Below, piece after piece: positions 46,796 to 54,526 of a DNA stretch of 64,000 nucleotides. Below the pieces are notes generated by a model. It was not told the DNA's origin. It ran no database searches and saw nothing but the letters and a program-made list of their open reading frames with translations. Each line of letters starts with the position of its first letter. Position 1 is the stretch's first letter. The translations under genes were made by a program, and so were the position numbers. Source of the DNA: Kiritimatiellia bacterium (GTDB lineage Bacteria; Verrucomicrobiota; Kiritimatiellia; UBA8416; YA12-FULL-48-11); the NCBI GenBank assembly GCA_028716365.1, contig JAQUPZ010000003.1, forward strand, positions 434,001 to 498,000. Direction: 5' to 3'.

Positions 46796-47182
46796 CTACA
46801 TTTCGTGGATTTGACGTTGTTCTTTGATGATATCATTCAGCGCTTCACGATCGAGCCCGTCTTTTTTGAAGAGTCGATTTGCCAGTTTGACGGCATGATC
46901 TATAAGAAGAATTGCTTCACTCATTTTACCTTCAGCCTGGTAAACCAGTGCAAGACCTTCATATCCTTCAAAGTAGTCTGGTTGTGAAACGATCAACTGT
47001 TCGAACATGTATTCTGCCTGGAGATAATCTCCGATTTCTAAGGAATCGAATCCATCGTCTGCCCAGGTCCAGTCCCAGTCATCCTCCTTATGGGGACATA
47101 TGTCAGGATATTTCTTGAGAAGTTTCTTTAAGAAATCTTTAAGATTGTTTGATTCAATCTTTATGTCTTCAGAGTCGTTCAT
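46796..47182 (-). CDS. small TPR-repeat protein
   Basis: 128 residues, acidic, without signal or membrane segment. One to two TPR-like helix pairs (YLQAEYMFEQLIVSQPDYFEGY, LALVYQAEGKMSEAILLIDHAVKLA in pieces) follow a Trp/Asp-rich stretch (DDWDWTWADDGFD). It is probably a cytoplasmic protein-binding adaptor. It may be the first gene of the transcript leading into the exporter operon, but a role there is unproven. Confidence 0.7.
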   Translation of the reverse strand: MNDSEDIKIESNNLKDFLKKLLKKYPDICPHKEDDWDWTWADDGFDSLEIGDYLQAEYMFEQLIVSQPDYFEGYEGLALVYQAEGKMSEAILLIDHAVKLANRLFKKDGLDREALNDIIKEQRQIHEM

Positions 47183-47234
47183 AATTCAATGTTTTGTGAA
47201 TATTAGAACCTGTCTAAAGAATTCGCAATCACTT

Positions 47235-48080
47235 TCAGACCCAGTCTTCGCTTAGGATGTCACCCTGTATGCCGACAACGATACATTTGACAGGGACTTT
47301 TCTGGATGCCTGGTTTGCTGCGTCTTTGGCCAGTGCGAGTAGACCGCGACAACAGGGTACCTGCATGATCATTACTGTAAGGGTGTTGATCTTTGCGTTA
47401 TCGATTAGTGCTTTGATTTTTTCAACATAAATATCCTGGCCATCATCTAGTTTTGGGCAGGCGATTATAAGTGATTTACCTTTGAGAAAATCTTTATGAA
47501 AATCGCCAACGGTAAAAGCTGTACAATCAGCCGCAAGCAGAATGTCCTTGCTTTGGTACTGTGGCGCCTCTGGAGACATGAGATGCAGCTGAATAGGCCA
47601 GTGAGTTAACTGGGATACGCGTTTACCTGTGTCATTGCCCTGTTCAGCGGGCTGGTCGAATTTCATTGATTTTGATCCTGGACATCCCGGATGAGTGACG
47701 ACGTGTTTCGTATTGCTCTCCTTTTGTTCTATGGGATTACGGATTTTTTTCTCTTTCAAAAATGAGATAGCCTGCTGAAGATATTCATCCTGCTTGTGGT
47801 TACGCAGGTGGGAGAGATGGGCTTTAATCACGTTTTCGCCCTGTTTGACGATGTTTTCCATCACCCTTTTTTCGTCATACTTTTCTGCTTCACGCTCTTC
47901 AATACTGATAGCGTCAACGGGGCAGTGACCGAGACATGCGCCGAGTCCATCACAAAAGAGGTCACTGACCAGTCTTGCTTTACCATCAATCATTTGAATT
48001 GCACCCTCAGGGCAGTTGGGAATGCATAAACCGCAACCAGTACATTTCTCATGATCAATGTTGATAATATTTCTTTTCAT
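47235..48080 (-). CDS. ferredoxin-type 4Fe-4S protein with C-terminal CC motif domain
   Basis: 281 residues. Two 4Fe-4S motifs open the protein (CTGCGLCIPNCPEGA and CDGLGACLGHCP); the second has a changed spacing, as in one arm of many clostridial-type ferredoxins. A C-terminal domain (about 170-281) includes DILLAADCTAF, IIACPKLDDGQ and VPCCRGLLALA. I recognise this kind of protein next to Hcp/HcpR genes in anaerobes, where it may take part in electron transfer for nitrosative stress defence; that is inference. AAGGAGG precedes the ATG. It is divergent from the Crp/Fnr gene. Confidence 0.85.
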   Translation of the reverse strand: MKRNIINIDHEKCTGCGLCIPNCPEGAIQMIDGKARLVSDLFCDGLGACLGHCPVDAISIEEREAEKYDEKRVMENIVKQGENVIKAHLSHLRNHKQDEYLQQAISFLKEKKIRNPIEQKESNTKHVVTHPGCPGSKSMKFDQPAEQGNDTGKRVSQLTHWPIQLHLMSPEAPQYQSKDILLAADCTAFTVGDFHKDFLKGKSLIIACPKLDDGQDIYVEKIKALIDNAKINTLTVMIMQVPCCRGLLALAKDAANQASRKVPVKCIVVGIQGDILSEDWV

Positions 48081-48138
48081 CTAACTATCCTCCTTGGTTA
48101 TTTGTATAAGAACAATACAATATATGTGTTTTTGGAAC

Positions 48139-48154
48139 CTTGACATGGGTCAAG
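48139..48154. promoter_or_regulatory. Crp/Fnr-type operator (HcpR-like) between divergent genes
   Basis: CTTGAC-ATGG-GTCAAG is a perfect 6+6 dyad with a 4-base gap, the geometry of FNR (TTGAT-N4-ATCAA) and close to TTGAC-N4-GTCAA sites described for HcpR and DNR-type regulators. It lies 58 bases before the ferredoxin gene start and 59 bases before the Crp/Fnr gene, so it could serve both. Confidence 0.75.
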
Positions 48155-48213
48155 AAAATGGAAGATTCTATGATTTTAAGAGGAGTGCTTGATTTTCACG
48201 GGGGATAAAAAAT

Positions 48214-48888
48214 ATGCTCTCGCAAAAAGCAATAGCAGTGATACTGGGGCAGGCAGAATTGTTCCGTGGTTTGTCGGAGACTGACAGGATTTCGCTTGCG
48301 ATTGTATGTGTCCCGCGTGAACTTTCCAGAAGAGAATATCTTTTCCATGAAGGACAGAAGGCCGATGCCGTGTATGTTCTTTTTTCGGGAAGCATACAAC
48401 TTGTTAAGTCTGATGCTGGCGGTCGGGATGTGGTCATTCGGACAGTAAAACCAGGTGAGATCTTCGCAGAGGCTATTCTGTTTGAACGAGATAATTACCC
48501 TGTCAGTGCCGTTGCTCTTAAGAAAAGTACGTTGATAAGGCTGGGTAGGAGTGAATTCTTTGATCTGCTTGATAACCGTGGATTCCGTAACGGTTTTCTG
48601 GCATCACTGATGGGACGACTCAGATATTTGACCGACAGGATTTTCCGGCTTTCGGTATATGATGTTGAAACACGATTATTCCTTTTTTTGGCGGAGCAAT
48701 ACGGCAAAAAGGAGGAATACGTTCTTCCGATATCCAAAAAAGATTTTGCTGCAGCAATTGGTACAATCCCTGAGACTTTGTCACGCCTGGTGCTTAAACT
48801 GAAAAAACAGGGAAAAATGACATGGAAAGGTCCGATAATAAAGATCAAAAAGGGGTTCTGGGAAAAATTCACCCCGTCTGGTGAGTAA
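48214..48888 (+). CDS. Crp/Fnr-family transcription regulator, possibly HcpR-like
   Basis: 224 residues: cyclic-nucleotide-binding-like beta-roll (about 15-125; LFHEGQKADAVYVLFSGSIQLV, VKPGEIFAEAILF in pieces), dimer helix and a C-terminal winged helix (SKKDFAAAIGTIPETLSRLVL). It has no FNR-type N-terminal cysteine cluster, so it is not an O2-sensing Fe-S FNR. Pairing with a ferredoxin-type gene and the TTGAC-N4-GTCAA site suggests an HcpR-like NO/redox regulator. It probably also controls itself. The methyltransferase gene follows after 5 bases. Confidence 0.88.
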   Translation: MLSQKAIAVILGQAELFRGLSETDRISLAIVCVPRELSRREYLFHEGQKADAVYVLFSGSIQLVKSDAGGRDVVIRTVKPGEIFAEAILFERDNYPVSAVALKKSTLIRLGRSEFFDLLDNRGFRNGFLASLMGRLRYLTDRIFRLSVYDVETRLFLFLAEQYGKKEEYVLPISKKDFAAAIGTIPETLSRLVLKLKKQGKMTWKGPIIKIKKGFWEKFTPSGE

Positions 48889-48893
48889 CCAAA

Positions 48894-49538
48894 ATGAGCG
48901 AAATAATTTATAGCTGTCCGCTGTGTCGGTCGTCTCGAACGTCGCTTTTCCACAGGGACAGGTATAGAACTTATTTTATGTGTCCTGACTGCGGGTTGGT
49001 TCATGTTCCGGGGCAATATCATCTGTCGCATGAGGGGAAAAAACATCGATATGACCTGCACACTAATAATGCCGAGGATGAGGGATATCGGAGATTTCTG
49101 GCGAAGTTGATTAATCCGCTTCTTGAACGGCTGGATAATGGGGCGGAAGGATTGGATTACGGGTCAGGTCCTGAACCGGTTCTTGCGGCAATGCTTTCTG
49201 AAAAAGGTTTTAAAATGGAAATATTTGATCCTTTTTATGCCGATGATCGGAGAACATTGGAACGAAAATATGATTTCTTGACCTGCTGTGAAACAATGGA
49301 ACATTTTGTTGACCCACGGAAAGAATGGGAACAATTTATAAAATTGGTAAAGAAAGGCGGCTGGATTGGTATAATGACCCAATTACTGGAAAGTGCCGAT
49401 GATTTTGCAAGGTGGCATTATATAAATGACGAAACTCATGTTTGTTTTTTTTCAGGGAAGACGTTTGAATGGCTCGGGAAACAGTATGGGGTGAAAATTG
49501 TATTAGAAGGAACGTCGGTAGTGCTGGGGCAGGTATAG
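48894..49538 (+). CDS. SAM-dependent methyltransferase with N-terminal zinc ribbon
   Basis: 214 residues. An N-terminal zinc ribbon (CPLCRSSRTSLF and CPDCGLVHVP) is followed by a class I methyltransferase core with LDYGSGPEPVLAA, the CETMEHFVDP segment and KKGGWIGIMTQLL. This is the Methyltransf_23-like group with a Cys4 ribbon. Substrate unknown. It begins 5 bases after the Crp/Fnr stop and so is probably cotranscribed with the regulator. Confidence 0.85.
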   Translation: MSEIIYSCPLCRSSRTSLFHRDRYRTYFMCPDCGLVHVPGQYHLSHEGKKHRYDLHTNNAEDEGYRRFLAKLINPLLERLDNGAEGLDYGSGPEPVLAAMLSEKGFKMEIFDPFYADDRRTLERKYDFLTCCETMEHFVDPRKEWEQFIKLVKKGGWIGIMTQLLESADDFARWHYINDETHVCFFSGKTFEWLGKQYGVKIVLEGTSVVLGQV

Positions 49539-49648
49539 TGTTTCCCCGTCGAAGAGTATCAAGAAATTGAATTGAACCTAAACTATGAGGTGTGATATAC
49601 GCTAATAGTCAGTTTCAAACGGACTGTATTATCACGAGGAGAATAGAT

Positions 49649-51022
49649 ATGAGCGAACAGGTTAAAATTGTGCTTCAAGAAAACGAAATGCCCCGTCAGT
49701 GGTATAATATCCAGGCAGATTTGCCTCATCCCATGCCGCCACCGGTCGGCAAAGACGGTAAACCAATCGGACCTGAAGCTCTGGCTCCAGTGTTCCCTAT
49801 GAACTTGATAGAGCAGGAAGTCAGTACACAGCGTTGGATAGATATTCCAGAGCCTGTATTGGAGATTCTGAAATTGTGGAGGCCGAGTCCTCTTTACAGG
49901 GCGAAACGGCTCGAGAAGGCCTTGAATACCCCGGCAAAAATTTATTACAAAAACGAAGGTGTGTCACCGGCAGGAAGTCACAAGCCAAACACCGCGATAG
50001 CCCAAGCATATTACAATAAAGAGTTTGGTATCAAACGACTAACAACTGAGACGGGAGCGGGACAGTGGGGTAGTGCGCTGGCGATGAGTTGTAAGCTAAT
50101 GGGCCTTCAGTGCAAGGTTTATATGGTGCGAATCAGTTTCGATCAGAAGCCATTCCGGAAAATGATGATGAGAGTATGGGGTGGGGAGTGTATCGCCAGC
50201 CCAAGTAATCAAACAGAAGCGGGAAGGGCCATTCTGAAGGCTGATCCCCAGACACCGGGAAGTCTGGCTATAGCCATCAGCGAAGCCATTGAGGATGCCG
50301 TTACATCGAAAGACACGCGGTATTCATTGGGTAGTGTTCTCAACCATGTTCTTATGCACCAGACGATCATCGGTTTGGAGGTCAAAAAGCAGTTCGAGAA
50401 GATTGGCGTATATCCTGATATTGTTCTTGGATGCGCCGGTGGTGGTTCAAACTTTGCAGGCATATCATTCCCGTTTGTTTGCGATAAGATCCATGGTAAG
50501 AACGTCAGAATCATTGCTGTTGAACCATCTGCTTGCCCGTCACTGACGAAGGGTCCTTTTGCGTATGACAGCGGTGATGTTGCGATGATGACGCCGCTTC
50601 TGCCGATGTACTCGCTTGGGCATACCTTTGTGCCTCAGCCGATTCATGCCGGTGGATTGCGGTATCATGGTATGGCACCGTTGGTAAGCCATGTGCTTCG
50701 CGAGAAGCTGATTGAGGCTGCTGCAGTTCCCCAGCTTGAATGCTATAAAGCTGCAATATTGTTTGCTCAGTCGGAGGGATTTATTCCGGCGCCAGAAACA
50801 TCGCATGCAATTGCCATGACAATACGTGAAGCCGAGAAGGCCAGACAGGAAGGTAAAGAGAAGGTAATCTGCATGAACTGGTCAGGCCATGGACTGATGG
50901 ACCTATCGGGTTACGATGCTTATTTGGACGGTAAACTTAAGGATGTTGAGTTGGACGAGAAAGCTTTGAAGAAGTCGCTCGACTCCATGAAAGGCTTGCC
51001 GGTACCTCCGCCGCTTGGCTGA
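49649..51022 (+). CDS. trpB: TrpB2-type tryptophan synthase beta chain
   Basis: 457 residues, a PLP enzyme joining indole and serine to tryptophan. The PLP lysine is K112 in GSHKPNT, and the phosphate-binding glycine loop [11 protein letters not shown] is present. Length over 450 and the N-terminal [13 protein letters not shown] segment mark the TrpB2 class, which often stands apart from trpA, as here. It may salvage indole or act with a TrpA elsewhere. The ATG at 49649 has AGGAGA before it; an upstream frame from 49592 is dropped. Confidence 0.95.
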   Translation: MSEQVKIVLQENEMPRQWYNIQADLPHPMPPPVGKDGKPIGPEALAPVFPMNLIEQEVSTQRWIDIPEPVLEILKLWRPSPLYRAKRLEKALNTPAKIYYKNEGVSPAGSHKPNTAIAQAYYNKEFGIKRLTTETGAGQWGSALAMSCKLMGLQCKVYMVRISFDQKPFRKMMMRVWGGECIASPSNQTEAGRAILKADPQTPGSLAIAISEAIEDAVTSKDTRYSLGSVLNHVLMHQTIIGLEVKKQFEKIGVYPDIVLGCAGGGSNFAGISFPFVCDKIHGKNVRIIAVEPSACPSLTKGPFAYDSGDVAMMTPLLPMYSLGHTFVPQPIHAGGLRYHGMAPLVSHVLREKLIEAAAVPQLECYKAAILFAQSEGFIPAPETSHAIAMTIREAEKARQEGKEKVICMNWSGHGLMDLSGYDAYLDGKLKDVELDEKALKKSLDSMKGLPVPPPLG

Positions 51023-51055
51023 AGATTGAAACGCTGAAATGGAGAAGTGGAGAAA

Positions 51056-51073
51056 CGGAGATTCGGTTCTCCG
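51056..51073 (+). terminator. weak terminator-like hairpin after trpB
   Basis: CGGAGA-TTCGGT-TCTCCG forms a 6-bp stem with a UUCG-containing loop 33 bases after the trpB stop. A short TTTT follows about 7 bases later, so termination is only possible, not clear. Confidence 0.3.
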
Positions 51074-51111
51074 CGGACCGTTTTGAGCATGCCTATTTGG
51101 AGATTTAAGAA

Positions 51112-51840
51112 ATGAACAAGGGTGCGATGTTTCTGCTTGGGGCCACTCTGGCTCTTGGTTTTGCCTGGTCTGCGCACATGATATCCAACGCGATGATTGC
51201 AATGCGCCAGCAAAATATCATACGCGTCAAAGGTGTTGCGGAACAAAAAATAAAATCCAACTGGGTGTCATGGAGTTGCGAGTTTTGGTGCAAAGCTGAA
51301 AAGCTGAATACAGGATATGAAATGTTGAATAAAAGTAAGGAAGCTGTTCGCACGTTTATTGAGGGGAAGGGAATTAAAGCAGATACTATTGCCTTCGATC
51401 CCATCAACATTGAAATGGAATACCAGACCGATGAAAAAGGACACAAAACCAATTTCATCCAGTTTTATGTTCTCAGACAGTACTTGCAGATTGAAGCGGC
51501 TGATGTTTTAAAGCTGGATTCAATATCCAAAGAGATTACTGACCTTATCAAGCAGGGGATTGAGTTAAGGTCAAATAAGCCATCTTTCGTTAATACTAAT
51601 ATTGAGAATATCAAGATTGATTTATTGGGTAAGGCTACAAAAAATGCTTACGAACGTGCGGAGATTCTGGCAAAGAACAGTCATGGGAAAGTTGGAGCTT
51701 TAAACTCGGCATCGCAGGGTGTTTTTCAGATTACGCCGGTCAATTCGACCGATGTATCAGATTCAGGGAACTATGATACCTCCACGGTAGAGAAAAGCGT
51801 TAAGGCTATTGTTACTCTCGAATTCCAAGTGGAAAAGTAA
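51112..51840 (+). CDS. SIMPL (DUF541) domain exported protein
   Basis: 242 residues with an N-terminal hydrophobic anchor or signal (about 5-30) and a SIMPL/DUF541 domain (IIRVKGVAEQKIKSNWVSW, LGKATKNAYERAEILAKNSHGKVG in pieces, and VKAIVTLEFQVEK at the end). Family members sit in the periplasm; their role is poorly known and has been tied to oxidative stress. It stands between trpB and the CreD cluster with its own spacing on both sides, so it may be a single transcription unit. Confidence 0.85.
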   Translation: MNKGAMFLLGATLALGFAWSAHMISNAMIAMRQQNIIRVKGVAEQKIKSNWVSWSCEFWCKAEKLNTGYEMLNKSKEAVRTFIEGKGIKADTIAFDPINIEMEYQTDEKGHKTNFIQFYVLRQYLQIEAADVLKLDSISKEITDLIKQGIELRSNKPSFVNTNIENIKIDLLGKATKNAYERAEILAKNSHGKVGALNSASQGVFQITPVNSTDVSDSGNYDTSTVEKSVKAIVTLEFQVEK

Positions 51841-51922
51841 TAACCTGCAAAGTGAAGATTCTTTTTTGTTAATCTACGAAACCTGATGTTTTGGCAAAAA
51901 ATAAGCCTCGAAAATAGTTTAA

Positions 51923-51945
51923 ACTTTGTGTTGCAAAGTACTTTG
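51923..51945. promoter_or_regulatory. three-half-site operator, copy 1 (before the cluster)
   Basis: ACTTTG (51923-51928), five bases, CAAAGT (51934-51939), then ACTTTG (51940-51945). The last two make the perfect 12-bp palindrome CAAAGTACTTTG, extended to 14 bp by flanking G and C. It lies 37 bases before the first gene of the cluster. The same layout recurs before creD. The winged-helix protein encoded at 52589-52960 is the likely binder. Confidence 0.75.
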
Positions 51946-51981
51946 CTGTAATGGTATATTCTTCTCGGAAAAGGGAGAGAT

Positions 51982-52605
51982 ATGATTGCGAACCACATAC
52001 ATGATGCGCTAGCCCAAGTGAGGAGACTGCAGGAGTACATCCTGGAAAAAAGGCTCTTCAGGGGCTATTCCGGTCCGGCAAGAATGGCTGGTGGAGTTGT
52101 CGCACTTGCTGGGGCATTTGCCTTGAGCCGTAATTGTGTCCCTACAGAACCTTTGACACATCTGATTGGATGGGGGGTAGTACTCTCTTGTGCGCTGACT
52201 TTGAATTATGGCGGTTTCTTTGTGTGGTTTTTGTTCAGTTCCCAGTCAAAACGAGAACTGATACGTGCAATGCCGGTTGTTGATGCAATACCAGCACTGG
52301 CTGTTGGTGCGGTGTTCAGCCTCGCGATGAGTATAGGGAAACACTACGAACTACTTTTTGGAACATGGATGTGCCTGTATGGACTGGCGCATGTCTCTTA
52401 TCGTATGTCATTGCCGATGGCCAACTATGTTGTTGGTATTTTCTATATAGCGTGCGGTTCTGTATGTCTACTGATGCAGGTTCCGGTTACGGACCCCTGG
52501 CCGATGGGTTTTGTCTTTTTTGTCGGGGAGATTTCCGGAGGACTTGTTTTGCACAGGAATAATTATATTCAAAGAGGGGAGAATCCGAATGCAGATTCAA
52601 AATGA
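51982..52605 (+). CDS. polytopic membrane protein of the CreD cluster
   Basis: 207 residues with about five membrane helices (for example MAGGVVALAGAFALS, LIGWGVVLSCALTL, VVDAIPALAVGAVFSLAM, YVVGIFYIACGSVCLLM, GFVFFVGEISGGLVL). The family is not recognised. GGGAGA precedes the ATG. It overlaps the start of the winged-helix regulator gene by 17 bases, so the two are made together, and the regulator's candidate operator lies directly upstream. It might be the sensor or a cofactor of the regulator, which is inference. Confidence 0.7.
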   Translation: MIANHIHDALAQVRRLQEYILEKRLFRGYSGPARMAGGVVALAGAFALSRNCVPTEPLTHLIGWGVVLSCALTLNYGGFFVWFLFSSQSKRELIRAMPVVDAIPALAVGAVFSLAMSIGKHYELLFGTWMCLYGLAHVSYRMSLPMANYVVGIFYIACGSVCLLMQVPVTDPWPMGFVFFVGEISGGLVLHRNNYIQRGENPNADSK

Positions 52606-52960
52606 GAATTTATATGACGCGTTGGAGAAGATCTTTCATGAACCTAACCGACTTGCAATCATGTCTGCCGTATGTGCTGCTGATGAAGGTCTTTCTTTTA
52701 ACGAGCTCAAGGAAGCCTGTAATCTTACCGATGGTAATTTGAATCGGCACCTGAAGGTACTGGAAGATGCTGGAACAATACGGATTGAAAAGAAATTTAT
52801 TGATGTCAAACCTCGTACCACTGTGATTATTACAGGTAAGGGGCTGGATAGATTTAATGAGTATCTTTCTGCTTTGTCCGAGGTTTTGAAGAAGGCGAAG
52901 AAAGCTATTCCTGAAGACAGGAAAATTGAAATGCCTGCAGGAAAACTTGTGAGGGCGTGA
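52589..52960 (+). CDS. winged-helix (ArsR/MarR-like HTH_34) transcription regulator
   Basis: 123 residues forming one winged helix: HEPNRLAIMSAVCAADEGLS, FNELKEACNLTDGNLNRHLK, VLEDAGTIRIEKKFID and TTVIITGKGLDRFNEYLSAL as consecutive pieces. There are no metal-binding cysteines of the ArsR type. It is the only regulator in the cluster, so it probably binds the ACTTTG-type operators at 51923-51945 and 53057-53079 and represses both units. The ATG at 52589 has GGGGAGA ahead and lies inside the end of the preceding gene. Confidence 0.88.
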   Translation: MQIQNENLYDALEKIFHEPNRLAIMSAVCAADEGLSFNELKEACNLTDGNLNRHLKVLEDAGTIRIEKKFIDVKPRTTVIITGKGLDRFNEYLSALSEVLKKAKKAIPEDRKIEMPAGKLVRA

Positions 52961-53056
52961 AAAATATCAGAGATGAAGAGTTATGAATAAAGAAAGTTTA
53001 ATAACACAAGGAATACTGAAGAACGAAAGAAGAAACGAAATATTTTTTATATTACA

Positions 53057-53079
53057 ACTCTGTCAAACAGAGTACTTTG
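53057..53079. promoter_or_regulatory. three-half-site operator, copy 2 (before creD)
   Basis: ACTCTG (53057-53062), five bases, CAGAGT (53068-53073), then ACTTTG (53074-53079), 13 bases before the creD start. Compared with copy 1, the first two half-sites both changed (TT to TC, AA to GA on the partner), keeping the ACTnTG-N5-CAnAGT inverted repeat intact. Confidence 0.72.
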
Positions 53080-53092
53080 CTAGAGGTGAATT

Positions 53093-54514
53093 ATGAATAA
53101 CAAAATAAATGAAGTAGGAGAGAAGATGAACTCGAATGTAATGCCGCCACCGTTACCGGGAAGTCAGATGGTCAGAAAGAATGGGACAGTTATCAAGATG
53201 GTAACCATTCTTATAATGGTGATATTATTGATGATCCCGTTACTGATGATAAATTCCGTTCTTTCGGAGCGTCTTCAGCGCCGGAATGAAGCCGTCTCAG
53301 GGATCACCGCAACATGGGGCTCCGAACAGACAATCAGTGGACCAGTTCTGATTGTTCCATATAAATATCAGTGCAAGGTTCTTAAAGATCAGGTAATCAA
53401 CGGGCGTAAGGAGAAAGTAGAAGTTGTTGAACAGATGATTGCGAGGGCGTATTTTCTTCCTGCCAACCTCAAGGTTTCCGGAAAGCTTGATCCGAGTATT
53501 TTACACAGGGGTATATACGAGATGGTAGTTTATCGTGGATCCCTTCTACTATCGGGTAGTTTTGATAAACCTGTTTTTGATGAATGGAAAGTGAAACAGG
53601 AAGACATCATGTGGGAGGATGCGACGGTATCGTTCATGATCACCGATTTGAGAGGGGCGAAAGAAGCTCTAGTCTTGAAATGGGGTGAGAAATCCATTCC
53701 CTTGGCAATTGGTTCGAAGTTCAACGAGTTTCCTTCCGGATTGCATGTCAGGCTTGGGTCCATACCGTTTGATGTGGCCTCGAAGAGTTTCGAGATGTCC
53801 GTCGCATTAAATGGAAGTAAGAGTATCAGCTTTGCGCCTGTTGGGGCGCAAACCGAAGTGAAACTTTCTTCCGCATGGCCGGATCCAAGTTTCCAGGGAT
53901 CGTTTCTTCCGGTTGAGAGAAAGATCAGCGCTGAAGGTTTTGAGGCAACGTGGCAAATATCATGTTACGGGCGGTCCTATCCGCAACAATGGTCGACAGA
54001 GAACGGCGCCGTACCTTTAAATGCCACCGCAATACAGACGTCGCATTTCGGCGTGAGTCTTGTTCCCGTAGTCGATTCTTACCGGTATGTCGAGAGATCT
54101 ATCAAGTACGGGGCTTTGTTTATTGTACTTGCCTTCACTGTTTTTTTTCTATTTGAAATTCTCTCTCAGTTGAAAATACATCCGTTCCAGTATACGCTTG
54201 TGGGCGTTGCCCTGAGCATGTTCTACCTGGCTGAACTGTCGCTCTCTGAGTTTATCGATTTCAGCATTGCATATATGACTGGAGCGATACTTGCTACAGG
54301 ATTGATTACATTTTATAGTGGATATGTTCTGAAAAGTTTTCGCCGAGCCTTAATCATGGCCGGCGGTTTGTCGGCAATATATGGTTTCCTTTATGTCATT
54401 CTGCGGCAGCAGGATTATTCGTTGCTATTTGGAACTGGCGGGTTGTTTATTGTATTAGTGATAGTAATGTATGTGACGCGTCATATTGACTGGTATGCCA
54501 GAGATGAAAAGTAA
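53093..54514 (+). CDS. creD: CreD-like inner membrane protein
   Basis: 473 residues. One N-terminal helix (about 35-55), a large extracytoplasmic region with the family segment TWGSEQTISGPVLIVPYKYQ (in two pieces) and AYFLPANLKVSGKLDP, then five to six C-terminal helices. CreD/Cet is an inner-membrane protein tied in E. coli to colicin tolerance and envelope stress under CreBC; its biochemical role is unknown. No creBC genes are present; a winged-helix gene just upstream takes the place of the regulator. Start at 53093 with AGAGGTG before it. Confidence 0.92.
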   Translation: MNNKINEVGEKMNSNVMPPPLPGSQMVRKNGTVIKMVTILIMVILLMIPLLMINSVLSERLQRRNEAVSGITATWGSEQTISGPVLIVPYKYQCKVLKDQVINGRKEKVEVVEQMIARAYFLPANLKVSGKLDPSILHRGIYEMVVYRGSLLLSGSFDKPVFDEWKVKQEDIMWEDATVSFMITDLRGAKEALVLKWGEKSIPLAIGSKFNEFPSGLHVRLGSIPFDVASKSFEMSVALNGSKSISFAPVGAQTEVKLSSAWPDPSFQGSFLPVERKISAEGFEATWQISCYGRSYPQQWSTENGAVPLNATAIQTSHFGVSLVPVVDSYRYVERSIKYGALFIVLAFTVFFLFEILSQLKIHPFQYTLVGVALSMFYLAELSLSEFIDFSIAYMTGAILATGLITFYSGYVLKSFRRALIMAGGLSAIYGFLYVILRQQDYSLLFGTGGLFIVLVIVMYVTRHIDWYARDEK

Positions 54515-54526
54515 CGGGAAATATTT

